A stretch of DNA of 64,000 nt from Echinicola marina (GTDB lineage: Bacteria; Bacteroidota; Bacteroidia; Cytophagales; Cyclobacteriaceae), in NCBI RefSeq assembly GCF_020463795.1, contig NZ_CP080025.1:2229501-2293500 (forward strand). Direction: 5' to 3'. Of the stretch, positions 16,332 through 25,374 are shown one piece after another; the stretch's first letter is position 1, and every line of letters begins with the position of its first letter. Position numbers and translations under genes: made by a program. Under the pieces are notes generated by a model. The model had not been told where the DNA came from. It saw only the letters and a list, made by a program, of their open reading frames with translations, and made no database searches.

Positions 16332-19300
16332 TTACAATCTCATTCTGCTACGGGGACGTTCCGAAACCGAGGCATCCACCACGGTTTCCTTGATCACATG
16401 TCCGTTTGTTTTATGTTCTGCAAGCTTAATCACCGGCGTTTGTTCTTCCTCCGGATCACTTGGTTGATGCTGCTTTAATTGGTTTTCCTGGATTTTAATG
16501 GCAATCTGCCTTTCCAGGTTGGCAAGCTCCGTTTTCAATTGCTGTAATTCACTTTCATGGGTAAAGGGTTTGGTGGTCAACTTTTCAAGTTTCGGTACCT
16601 CGACATTTATATCGGAAAGGTTACGTTCATATCGTTCTTTGAGGTTCTCCACCCGGTCAATGGCATTTAAAAAATGCCTTGATGCCAGCTTTGGATTATC
16701 CGTATTGGGCAGACCATTATTGTAGGTGTATTTGATACCATCTGCCTCCCTTTGTGCATAAAAGCTGTTGGAATACCGGTATTCAAACAACCCGTTTTCT
16801 TCATAGGCTTCTTGTTGCCTGCGGATGTACAAATGAAAACCGTACAGGTTTCCTATTTTTTGTTCGTGCTGCCCGGCTTGTGGTTTCCAATTGCGATACA
16901 GTTGGATAATGTGTTTGCCAATTGCTTCACTATCTCCGTTCTGCACACCGTCCAATTGAATAGGGTTGGCTTTGGTACCCTCTTTTGTCATTTGAAGTTG
17001 CTCTTTATATAAGGCTGCATCGGCAGAAAGCTTTCCAAGCGTTTTTTGAGTGGAAGCATGATCATTTTGCAGCTTTTCCAACTGGTATTTGTGGCGGGTG
17101 ATTTCCCGGAAATGGGAGTGTTTCAGGCTTTCCATCACGGCCACTTTCTTTTCCAGTTTGCTTTTCTCCAAAAGGGAAGTATCCCCGGAAAGGATGGCGA
17201 TGTATTCGGAAAAGTTCATGCCGCTTTTTTCATCCACAGCTCCTTCATCTATGGTACGGACATTGAGTTCACTGTTCTTCATTTGTGAAATGAAGGTCTG
17301 CTTGTTTTTAAGCAGGTTGAACTTGTAATTGTCCAGCGATTGCTCTACGGCATAGACGTAATTCTGTACTTTATTACCATAATGTTCTTTGGCGATGTGG
17401 TTGCCCTGCCGTGCCCCACGGCCATTGCGCTGTTCCAGTTCCGAGGGCTTCCAGGGGATGTCCAGGTGGTGCATTGCCACCACACGCTCCTGCACATTCA
17501 AACCGGTTCCCGCTTTTTCCGTGCTTCCGAGCAGGATGCGGATTTCACCACGGTTCATTTTCCGGAACAGTTCCGGTTTTTGCCGGTCTGTCCAGTCATG
17601 AATAAAAGTGACTTCACGGGCCGGGATATTAAAATCCCTTACCAGTTTTTCCTTCAGGGTATCATACACATTAAAGCTGTCTGGTTTGGGAGTACCTATA
17701 TCCGAGAAAACAATCTGGGTGCCTTTGTGCGGAAGTGTGTCACGATAGATTTCTGCGATCTTCCTCGCTGCGGTGTTCACCTTGTTATCCGGGTGGTCGC
17801 TGTATTTCCAGGCATCGACCAGCCGCATATCGGCTGCCATTTTCTTGGCGTAATTGGTGGCAATAAGCATACGCCCTTTATCTTCTTCCGGGTTCAGCTT
17901 GCCACGCCCGATGAGTTCTCCATTCCCGGTTTTGGCGAATTGCATCAGGTTTTTGATAAAGACCGATTGTTCCGGTGTAGGCTGGATATTGACCAGTGTT
18001 TCGCTGAGTTCCGGTTTGTCCAGGTTGATGTGCCTGGCTGTTTTATAATCGGTGATCTCATTATAGAACAAGGCCAGTTCGGGTACTTTGATGAAATGTC
18101 GGAAGCGTTCTTTGGCAATGATCTCATTGGTCACGCTGAACTCAAAGTCCGTGGTTTTGCGGGCAAATACCGCTGCCCATCCGTCAAAATTCTCAATACT
18201 CTGACGTTCCATTTCTTTGGGGCGCAGGTATTTGAAAAGCAGGTACATTTCCGTCAGGCTATTGGAAATGGGCGTACCCGATAGGAAGGTTACACAGAGA
18301 TCGGAATTGAAACGCTCCTGCAACGTGCGTACGGCAAAAAGCATATTGAGCGCCTTTTGGCTACCGGCCATATTGCCCAGTCCGGCCACCCGGTTATGGC
18401 GGGTGGTGAAGGTCAGGTTTTTGAACTTATGGGATTCGTCCACAAACAAATGGTCAACCCCCATTTCCTTAAAGTTGATGCCGGTATCTTTCTTTTCCTC
18501 GATGTCCTTAAGTACTGTTTTTAGTTTCCCTTCCAGGTTGTTTTTGCGTATTTCCAGGCCTTTCAGCATCTTTTTGGAAATAGCCCCGCCCAAATCCCTG
18601 ACGGTAGTCAGGTCACGTTCAATATGATCCAATTCCGTCTGGAAGATCTGTTTCTGTATCTCCGGTGACTGCGGAATTTTACCAAACTGGTCATGGGTAA
18701 GGATGATGCAATCCCAATTGTTATTTTTTATTTCATGGAATAACCGAAGCCTTTTAGCGGGGGTAAAATCATTTTGCCCCGGCGACAATATTCGGGCATT
18801 GGGATAGGCTTTTCTATAGGTTTCCGCTATCTGGTTGACATTGGCTTTCAGGGCAAGGATCATAGGTTTGTGTATGATACCGAGCCGTTTCATTTCCTGT
18901 GCCGAAACGATCATGGTAAGGGTTTTGCCCAATCCCACTTCATGATCTATCAGCGCCCCGCGGTTCTGAATGATGCGCCAGGCGGCATTCTTCTGGCTGC
19001 TGTACAGGTCTTCAATGCCCAATGCTTTTTTGTCCAGTCCGGGAAAGTTTAGATGACTGCCTTCAAACTCACGTAGTACATAACAATTGAAGGTATCGTT
19101 GTACAGGTTCTCGATATGTTTTTTATCGGTATCCGGTAGCTCCTTCAGCCAGTCTATAAAGCCATTGCGTATCTGATCGATCTTTTGGTGAGCCAGTTGG
19201 ATGGCCTCATTATCGGGAACCCGTATGCTTTTACCATCACCAACAGAAACCTCATAAGTAAAAAAGGGGGTGGTATTTTCGAGGGCGTGTTCCAGTAAGG

Positions 19301-21854
19301 TATAGCCGTAGGTAGTCCGTCCACTTTTTGGGGTCACGGCAAATTCCCTGGCTACTTTAGTATTCATCCCGGTGGTCACCTTAAAAGCATCCAGTGAAGG
19401 GAAATAGTTGATGTCCGTATGTTGCTCGAATAGTTCCGCAGCAAAGCGTTCGTAATAGCTTAGGGGAATCCAGCGTTCGCCAAGGTTAAAATCCAGCAGT
19501 TCAAAAGGGATACGTTCCGGCTGCACCTTTTCCAAAGCACTCAGGCTTCGCTGTACTTGCGGATGATCAGACTGAGATTCCGCTTGTTGTTTTGCCTGTC
19601 GTAACTTTTCTACCACGTTACCACTTAGGAACTGATCTGCGGTCTCCCAATGATTACTTACCGGGTTTAAATAAATATGGTCGCCCAAACGGGCAATGGT
19701 TTCCGGTTCTTCCAGTCCCATTGCCGCACTGATAAAACCGATATCCACCTTTCCGGTATCGTTCAGGCTATGCGCCAGTGCTTCAATAGGATCATCGGTG
19801 ATAAACCGCTCTTTTACCTGCTGAATGGAATGGGATAGAATGTCTGCTTTGACAAAACGTTCACCTTCCCTGCGTTCCAGGGAGGATAGTATGGCTAATC
19901 CGAAAGCAGTATCTTCCAGGATCCGACTGCGGTTATCCGAACTGTTCAACTGCCCGTATCTGGAAATGAATTGATCGTACCGATTATTGAGCTGCTCCCT
20001 GTCGGCTGGGGTTACCAGGGTTCCCGCTGTTTCCTTTTCGGAGACCTCCAGATATTGATCCCGAAGAGGCGTATAGTGTTCATAAAAACGCCTATCCGCA
20101 TGAATCCCCAACGGTTGAAATATGGCATTTTTAAAATCATCATCGATTTTGGAAAGGGTACCGACCTGTCCCTGATAAACGACCAGCGTGCCTTCTTTAT
20201 GGAAAGGCTTTAAATCGGTAAACGGCAGGTCTCTCTGCCTGTTTAATTGGAATATACCTGCTAAGGTTTGGTCACCTTCGTAGGTAAAGGCATGGTCAAA
20301 TTGTTGCAAATGACCGGACAGGCTTTTCAGCTCATGTCCCAATAGCCTTGCATCCATCCAGTTGGCGGAAAAATGATCGATTTCCCTGATGTTGGAATAC
20401 AGTTTATACAGGTAGCGATTAGACTTTTGTTGTTTAGCTGCCAATAGCACGACACTTTCATGCAAAGGCTTGTCGGTGGTACGGATAGAACTGAAGATCC
20501 TTGCACTTTCCTTTCGTATGACCGTTTCATCTAAAGGATTGATGTACGCCATTGCCCGGTTGATCTGTTCTGCCGGTGCCGTATCAAAGAGACCTAACTG
20601 CACCGAAACGGTTTCGGATCTGTTTTCGGGCATGGGAAGATAGGTCAGCTTCCTGACGTTGATTTCCTGTTTTTCTTTCGGTATGGATTGACTTTGGAAA
20701 TAACGTTCCCGATTCAAACGGGTGTTGAAACCTTCGGTAATAGTCTGTCCTAGTTTTTTATGGATGGCACTGAGGTCTCCTTGCTGCCATACCGTTTCAT
20801 GCGCCTGTCCATATTGGTTTTTGCCTGGTCTTACGGTATTACCTGTAATGATTTCCCGATGCTGTTGGATATAGCTGTTACTATGGTAGGTTCCGTATTC
20901 GTTTTCCAACGGTATGGTAGCAAGTAGTAGTTCCTCGTTTTCGGACAGGGCTTCTTTTGCCGTATTCTTTTGTACAATGAGCAGATGGCTGGGTGCTTCC
21001 GTATTACCGGTATCCTTCATCAGGTTATCGGGCATGATGGAAAGGCTGATAAAATCCGCTTTGCCAAATAGGTATTCCCTTACTTTTTGATTGGAAGGGC
21101 TATTTAGAAAGGCATCGGTGGTAATGTAGGCCATCAAACCGCCATTGGCCAGTTTGTCCAGTCCTTTGGCAAAGAAGTAATTGTGTATTTTCCCTGAAAG
21201 CTCTTTATCAGGATACGCCTCATCATATACTGAAAAATTCCCGAAGGGAATATTGCTGACCACAAGGTCATAGCTGAAATTGTCCGCTACAGGAGCTTCC
21301 TCAAAACCGGTAATATGGGTTGTCGCTCGAACTGGAAGCGTACTATTAATAGCAGAGAGTACAAGTCCGGAAAGTTTGTCTTTCTCTACGGCTGTAATTT
21401 GTTCCAACCCAGGAAAGACCCTTACCGCTTCACTGATAATAATACCGGAACCCGCAGAAGGCTCATAAAGCCGTTTGGGTTGCAGGTTTTGCTCTTTGAG
21501 AGCATTATATAGCGTTCCGGGGACTACTTGTGGTGTATAAAAGGCCGTCAGGGCACTATTTCGTAAGGAAGAAATAATTTCCCGGTATTGTTTATCGCTG
21601 TAGTTTTCCTTCAGCAATTCATGCAATTCCATGATACCTTTATGGTGCTTCAGATCCTCTTTGGTGGCCCCGTTGACTGACCACTCTTCCTGTGTACCAT
21701 AAGGATAAAGGACAGTCTTGATTCCTCCAAAGCCGGAGAATTTTTTCAGCTTGGCTACATCATCCGGGCTGGTCGCCTTACCGTTCTGATGAGCCAGGGC
21801 AATACGAATAGCCCTAAGATTATCCTGTAGTTTTTCTGAAATATTGTAAGCCAT
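16332..21854 (-). CDS. giant N6-adenine methylase-like and SNF2-type helicase fusion
   Basis: 1840 residues from ATG 21854 (a GTG at 21860 is in frame). The N-terminal methylase region has an SAM motif LYEPSAGSG near residue 130 and SNIPFG near 200 where NPPY is expected. The SNF2-like helicase has Walker A HEVGLGKT near 970, box II VDESHKFKN near 1140, SGTPISNS near 1190, and a C-terminal helicase motif ERNGRGARQGN-like stretch (EQRNGRGARQGN) near 1480. The rest is long coiled coil with a charged tail. Such proteins are a regular part of Bacteroidetes conjugative elements between traF and traE. Proposed roles are protecting or remodelling incoming DNA, but none is proven. No restriction nuclease domain was seen. 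Confidence 0.88.
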   Translation of the reverse strand: MAYNISEKLQDNLRAIRIALAHQNGKATSPDDVAKLKKFSGFGGIKTVLYPYGTQEEWSVNGATKEDLKHHKGIMELHELLKENYSDKQYREIISSLRNSALTAFYTPQVVPGTLYNALKEQNLQPKRLYEPSAGSGIIISEAVRVFPGLEQITAVEKDKLSGLVLSAINSTLPVRATTHITGFEEAPVADNFSYDLVVSNIPFGNFSVYDEAYPDKELSGKIHNYFFAKGLDKLANGGLMAYITTDAFLNSPSNQKVREYLFGKADFISLSIMPDNLMKDTGNTEAPSHLLIVQKNTAKEALSENEELLLATIPLENEYGTYHSNSYIQQHREIITGNTVRPGKNQYGQAHETVWQQGDLSAIHKKLGQTITEGFNTRLNRERYFQSQSIPKEKQEINVRKLTYLPMPENRSETVSVQLGLFDTAPAEQINRAMAYINPLDETVIRKESARIFSSIRTTDKPLHESVVLLAAKQQKSNRYLYKLYSNIREIDHFSANWMDARLLGHELKSLSGHLQQFDHAFTYEGDQTLAGIFQLNRQRDLPFTDLKPFHKEGTLVVYQGQVGTLSKIDDDFKNAIFQPLGIHADRRFYEHYTPLRDQYLEVSEKETAGTLVTPADREQLNNRYDQFISRYGQLNSSDNRSRILEDTAFGLAILSSLERREGERFVKADILSHSIQQVKERFITDDPIEALAHSLNDTGKVDIGFISAAMGLEEPETIARLGDHIYLNPVSNHWETADQFLSGNVVEKLRQAKQQAESQSDHPQVQRSLSALEKVQPERIPFELLDFNLGERWIPLSYYERFAAELFEQHTDINYFPSLDAFKVTTGMNTKVAREFAVTPKSGRTTYGYTLLEHALENTTPFFTYEVSVGDGKSIRVPDNEAIQLAHQKIDQIRNGFIDWLKELPDTDKKHIENLYNDTFNCYVLREFEGSHLNFPGLDKKALGIEDLYSSQKNAAWRIIQNRGALIDHEVGLGKTLTMIVSAQEMKRLGIIHKPMILALKANVNQIAETYRKAYPNARILSPGQNDFTPAKRLRLFHEIKNNNWDCIILTHDQFGKIPQSPEIQKQIFQTELDHIERDLTTVRDLGGAISKKMLKGLEIRKNNLEGKLKTVLKDIEEKKDTGINFKEMGVDHLFVDESHKFKNLTFTTRHNRVAGLGNMAGSQKALNMLFAVRTLQERFNSDLCVTFLSGTPISNSLTEMYLLFKYLRPKEMERQSIENFDGWAAVFARKTTDFEFSVTNEIIAKERFRHFIKVPELALFYNEITDYKTARHINLDKPELSETLVNIQPTPEQSVFIKNLMQFAKTGNGELIGRGKLNPEEDKGRMLIATNYAKKMAADMRLVDAWKYSDHPDNKVNTAARKIAEIYRDTLPHKGTQIVFSDIGTPKPDSFNVYDTLKEKLVRDFNIPAREVTFIHDWTDRQKPELFRKMNRGEIRILLGSTEKAGTGLNVQERVVAMHHLDIPWKPSELEQRNGRGARQGNHIAKEHYGNKVQNYVYAVEQSLDNYKFNLLKNKQTFISQMKNSELNVRTIDEGAVDEKSGMNFSEYIAILSGDTSLLEKSKLEKKVAVMESLKHSHFREITRHKYQLEKLQNDHASTQKTLGKLSADAALYKEQLQMTKEGTKANPIQLDGVQNGDSEAIGKHIIQLYRNWKPQAGQHEQKIGNLYGFHLYIRRQQEAYEENGLFEYRYSNSFYAQREADGIKYTYNNGLPNTDNPKLASRHFLNAIDRVENLKERYERNLSDINVEVPKLEKLTTKPFTHESELQQLKTELANLERQIAIKIQENQLKQHQPSDPEEEQTPVIKLAEHKTNGHVIKETVVDASVSERPRSRMRL

Positions 21855-21942
21855 ATCCACACATTTTCATTTGCACAATTCCTTTATGGCTGGGAAAACC
21901 GTCATCTTCAATATGATGACCGGCTTATCTTCTTATCGGCAG

Positions 21943-22371
21943 TTAACTGAGATACTCTTGTACCTGTCCGATCACAGCGTATCGCAGATGCCTGTCCTCT
22001 TCATTTTCTTCGCTAAATCCGTATCCGTCAAAAATTTTCTCGCAGAATTCAATAAGGTTGACTGTCTCAAAGGTGAGTGCCCCGCTTTCTCTTAATTGCT
22101 CATAATCGGCACTGAATTCTTCTTCGAGTACTGAAAGGAGGTAGTGGTACCGGGACGGCCTGAGTTCTTCGGTCATCCGATCCAGGCACAGTTCTTCAAT
22201 AGCGTACCCCGGTTGGTTATCGGAAAGTAATTGTTCCGCCAAAGGCATAATGTCCTGTACCTTCCTTTCAAGATATGTAGTGACTGAGTAATCTTCCTGT
22301 AGATTCAACATCAATTCCGGGTTGTTGTGGACGATGTACGCCCACAACTTTTCTTTCAATACTGTCTGCAT
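21943..22371 (-). CDS. DUF1896-like element protein
   Basis: 142 residues, soluble, acidic and helical. The stretch AEQLLSDNQPGYAIEELCLDRM followed by LRPSRYHYLLSVLEEEF matches the DUF1896 family found in Bacteroidetes conjugative elements. It is located between traE and the methylase-helicase gene, as is usual. No function is known. Confidence 0.72.
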   Translation of the reverse strand: MQTVLKEKLWAYIVHNNPELMLNLQEDYSVTTYLERKVQDIMPLAEQLLSDNQPGYAIEELCLDRMTEELRPSRYHYLLSVLEEEFSADYEQLRESGALTFETVNLIEFCEKIFDGYGFSEENEEDRHLRYAVIGQVQEYLS

Positions 22372-22380
22372 AACCGGAAT

Positions 22381-22719
22381 TTAAATACCAAAGAAAGACT
22401 GGATCACGGTGGCTACCACAACCAGGAAAATACAACTGCCAAACCATGCGGCTGCCACCTTGCCGGTGTCCTGGTCGCCATTGTTCCATTTCTGATAGAC
22501 CTTGACGGCTCCAATCAATCCCAGAATGGCACCTACGGCATACATCAGGTTCGTACCTGCGGCAAAGTAGCTGCGTACCTTAGTGTTCGCTTCGTTGATG
22601 CCCTGAATGCCATCCTGTGCGTAAGCACCATAGTAGATGGCCAGTAGTGCCAGAACGGTACAAACCGTAATGGCCCTCTTGCGGTTAAACTTTGTCGTTT
22701 TCTTGCTGCACATTCTCAT
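22381..22719 (-). CDS. traE: conjugative transposon protein TraE (DUF4134)
   Basis: 112 residues. A long signal or first membrane helix (about 17-36, ending YAQDG) is followed by FAAGTNLMYAVGAILGLIGAVKVYQKWNNGD split over the second helix, and a third helix near 90-110. GINEANTKVRSYF is the hallmark of DUF4134/TraE, a VirB2-like small protein believed to form the pilus or channel subunit. Nine bases separate it from the next gene in the operon. Confidence 0.9.
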   Translation of the reverse strand: MRMCSKKTTKFNRKRAITVCTVLALLAIYYGAYAQDGIQGINEANTKVRSYFAAGTNLMYAVGAILGLIGAVKVYQKWNNGDQDTGKVAAAWFGSCIFLVVVATVIQSFFGI

Positions 22720-22861
22720 AACTCATCATATTAAAGTTTAAAATCAAAAGCTTTTTGCAATAAAAAGCGGAACGGTTTCGCTGCCTCACACCCATCCATT
22801 CCTGTCACACTTTTGCCCTCACGCTCGGGGTCGGGCGGGGAAACACGTTCCGCCGGGACTG

Positions 22862-23341
22862 TTACCGTTCCTCACTCCACAATTCATCCACTTCCTCTTC
22901 ATTGAAGGCAACAATCCCTTGTTTTTCACACTCAGATACGATCAGTTCATTGACCGAAGATCGGAGCATGGATGTTTTTACCGAGGGAAATTCTTGTAAT
23001 AGAAGTCGCAGGTATTGTTTGAATTCCTGTTTAACGAGTTGTTTGCCGAGCGCATCGTTAATTGCAACCTTCACTTTTTCAATGAGGTGTTCCACTTCTG
23101 CAAACTCAGCATCCTGTTCTTCGTCAGTGGTTACAGTAAGGTCTTCTGAAATTTCATTTTGAAGGAGTTGCTCCTGGGGGAAACTGCCGGATGGGGATGA
23201 CCTTATACTGAATTTACGGTTCCCTGCAAACAGGTCTTTGAGGTCACCGGAAAAATACCGTACCCCCACAAATAAGTAATAAACTACTAAGAGTATGGAG
23301 ACTGCCAACAGGTAGTCTGTCCATGAAATTTGGGTAAACAT
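22862..23341 (-). CDS. single-pass membrane protein at the head of the transfer operon
   Basis: 159 residues. One transmembrane helix at about residues 8-27 (YLLAVSILLVVYYLFVGV) is followed by a cytoplasmic part that is strongly acidic in the middle (DEEQDAEFAEVEHLIEKV) and helical to the end. It is the first gene before traE on this strand, after a 142-base spacer. It may be a TraD-position protein of the Bacteroidetes transfer operon, but I do not recognise a defining motif. Confidence 0.55.
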   Translation of the reverse strand: MFTQISWTDYLLAVSILLVVYYLFVGVRYFSGDLKDLFAGNRKFSIRSSPSGSFPQEQLLQNEISEDLTVTTDEEQDAEFAEVEHLIEKVKVAINDALGKQLVKQEFKQYLRLLLQEFPSVKTSMLRSSVNELIVSECEKQGIVAFNEEEVDELWSEER

Positions 23342-23513
23342 ACGCCTCTCATTTTATCGTTCCACAAATCCAACTCGGCATCTCAATGTCGGGTCGTCTA
23401 CTTCAATCTCGATAGTAAAGGAACGAATGCAGGGAGGGCGCTACAAGTCCAACTTTTTGTTGGAACCTTTCTGTAACCCTTGGAACCCTGGTAAAATAGG
23501 GTTATTCATAAAA

Positions 23514-23541
23514 AAAGAGAGCCCGGAAGGAAGCTCTCTTT
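23514..23541 (-). terminator. rho-independent terminator after the 23565-24098 gene
   Basis: AAAGAGAGC (23514-23522) and GCTCTCTTT (23533-23541) form a perfect 9-bp stem with a 10-base loop. On the minus strand the stem is followed by a run of seven T, placing it 24 bases after the stop of the lipoprotein gene. Confidence 0.75.
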
Positions 23542-23564
23542 CAATATTGTACAGCTAATTTCCG

Positions 23565-24098
23565 TTAAGGCTTTGTCAATCTCCATTTCCCGTTTATAAA
23601 AACCAGGGTAGCCGAATGGCTTTTCGGTTTTGAAAAATCACGTTTCATCAAAACAGAAAAAGGGGTAATGTTGGTACAGGTTACTGTATAGGTTATAGGA
23701 ATGGAGGTTTTACCATCAGTTTCATTGATGCTACCCAAGTCGATATGGCTTATGGTTTCTTCAGCAATCTTTACTTTTTGTATATCCAGTTCCTTTTCAC
23801 GATCACCCGTCTCTATCAGGTACGGGCGGGCTGTTTCCGTGAAAGATATCAGTGGAGAACCTATGTCTTTTAATTTTTGTGTTTTCTGAATGGTTACCAT
23901 ATCGGCCTTATCAAGCTCCAAGTCCAGTAACTTTTTTGCATACGCAGGGTCACTGCAAAAGATTTCATAATCAATAATGCGTGGATAATGAAGTTCTTCA
24001 TTGATGATTTTCAATACGGTGTCCTTTTCCGGTGTGGTTGTAGTATTGCATCCGGTTATAAGACCAATGGTGATGAATAAGAAAGACAGCTTTTTCAT
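23565..24098 (-). CDS. lipoprotein of unknown function
   Basis: 177 residues with a lipoprotein signal (LITGC, Cys at residue 17). The mature protein has no recognised domain. It contains DPAYAKKLLDLELDKADMVT and a beta-rich second half ending LVFINGKWRLTKP, which suggests an NTF2-like or beta-sandwich fold. It follows the 405-residue gene by 15 bases, so they probably form a two-gene operon with the terminator at 23514-23541. Function is unknown. Confidence 0.65.
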   Translation of the reverse strand: MKKLSFLFITIGLITGCNTTTTPEKDTVLKIINEELHYPRIIDYEIFCSDPAYAKKLLDLELDKADMVTIQKTQKLKDIGSPLISFTETARPYLIETGDREKELDIQKVKIAEETISHIDLGSINETDGKTSIPITYTVTCTNITPFSVLMKRDFSKPKSHSATLVFINGKWRLTKP

Positions 24099-24113
24099 GA
24101 TACTTTATTTTTT

Positions 24114-25331
24114 TTAATAATCCCTGATTCTTTTGATGATCCGCTCCAGTGTTTCAATAGCTATTTGTTTGTCCCGCTCTTCTGCCACGTAGGATTTACT
24201 GCGCATCCCATCGTATGACAGATCTTCTCGGTAAGGGGTAGATAAATGAGGAACTATGGTCTTAAATACCTGGTTCATGGATTTAGCCACCAGTATCCGC
24301 AGCTCATCAGCAGCACGGAGTATAAGTCCCATCTGGTCGGTTGAAAGCATACAAAGCACTTTCTGTTTTTCCTTTGGTGGGGATTGCTTGTTTTTGGGGG
24401 TTTCTGTTTTGCCTTGCAAGGGGACTACTGATAAGTGTAGTTTCTTTTCCAGGTAGAAGATTTCCTGTACAAACCAGTTGCCCAAAATGGTATCCAGGTC
24501 GTGGTATTTAGGATTGAGTATGATCCCTGGCTTTCGGTGCAGTTGATTGAAGGCTTTATAATAATAAAGCAGTCTGTCCATTTTTTCTATTGTATTGTCA
24601 AAACGGTTTATCTGTCCGGCTAGGTTGTCTGTTAGTAAGTTGATATAGGCTTTACTATTGAAGTTCAGGTAAATTAGTAACTCATCAAGGGCAGAGTACC
24701 CATCCGTCTGCTCTTTGCTCCAGTCGATTTCCTCCAGTCCACGGACAAGCTCTTTTTTGTAAAGGATATCTCTGAATGTTACCTCATACCGAATACAAGT
24801 GGTGTCTGTAAAGTAATATAGGCGCTTCAACATGATCTCAATGGCCGGGTTCTGCTCCATCTCCGCTTTGATGTTTGACTTCAGATTGTCTAACTTTTTC
24901 CTTAGTTCCTTCCGGGTTACTGAAAGATAGGTTTTTGGAACCCGCTCTTCCAGACTGAGGTTAGTAGAAAACCGGGACTCAATAAAAGAGAGAAGCTCAT
25001 CAATATTTGTTACCAAAACTTTATATACCTTTTTTAAAGAAGCCTTTTTGGTAGCAGCCTTGTTTTGATTTGCCAGAGTTTGATCAAGTAATGCAATAAG
25101 CGAAGAATGGTATTGTTTGATCAGCAATGCTATTTCACTTTCTTTATTGATGGAGAAAATCTGACTTTTTATGAGCGACTGTAGACGCAGTGTTTCTTCA
25201 GGGAGACGTTTAGTGATATTGTTTAACTGTTCGTTAGTTATTGCACTTACATTTGTTTTTGCAGGGTTGAGCGTAACTGTAATTAATAAGTCCAGCCATT
25301 CCAAAGGATATGATTTATATTCATTTTTCAA
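24114..25331 (-). CDS. RteC-like regulatory protein (tentative)
   Basis: 405 residues starting at a TTG (25331) that follows an in-frame stop by two codons; no early in-frame ATG exists. The protein is helical and charged. The region with NWFVQEIFYLEKKL and the C-terminal stretch DQMGLILRAADELRIL, then LSYDGMRSKSYVAEERDKQIA, resembles the layout of RteC, which controls excision of CTnDOT-type elements in Bacteroides. Similarity was judged by eye and is modest. It lies upstream of the transfer operon, a reasonable place for a regulator. Confidence 0.45.
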   Translation of the reverse strand: MKNEYKSYPLEWLDLLITVTLNPAKTNVSAITNEQLNNITKRLPEETLRLQSLIKSQIFSINKESEIALLIKQYHSSLIALLDQTLANQNKAATKKASLKKVYKVLVTNIDELLSFIESRFSTNLSLEERVPKTYLSVTRKELRKKLDNLKSNIKAEMEQNPAIEIMLKRLYYFTDTTCIRYEVTFRDILYKKELVRGLEEIDWSKEQTDGYSALDELLIYLNFNSKAYINLLTDNLAGQINRFDNTIEKMDRLLYYYKAFNQLHRKPGIILNPKYHDLDTILGNWFVQEIFYLEKKLHLSVVPLQGKTETPKNKQSPPKEKQKVLCMLSTDQMGLILRAADELRILVAKSMNQVFKTIVPHLSTPYREDLSYDGMRSKSYVAEERDKQIAIETLERIIKRIRDY

Positions 25332-25374
25332 ATTGATTTATTTAGTTGATTAACACTATTTCGTTGATCTTTAT

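Noticed and set aside
17340-18284. Plus-strand 314-residue open frame opposite the helicase
   Set aside because: It is a shadow frame; the minus strand carries the helicase C-terminal motifs through the whole stretch.
16332-21854. Restriction-modification or DISARM-type defence gene
   Set aside because: No nuclease domain or companion defence genes are nearby, and it lies within the transfer operon, where such methylase-helicase genes are regular components.
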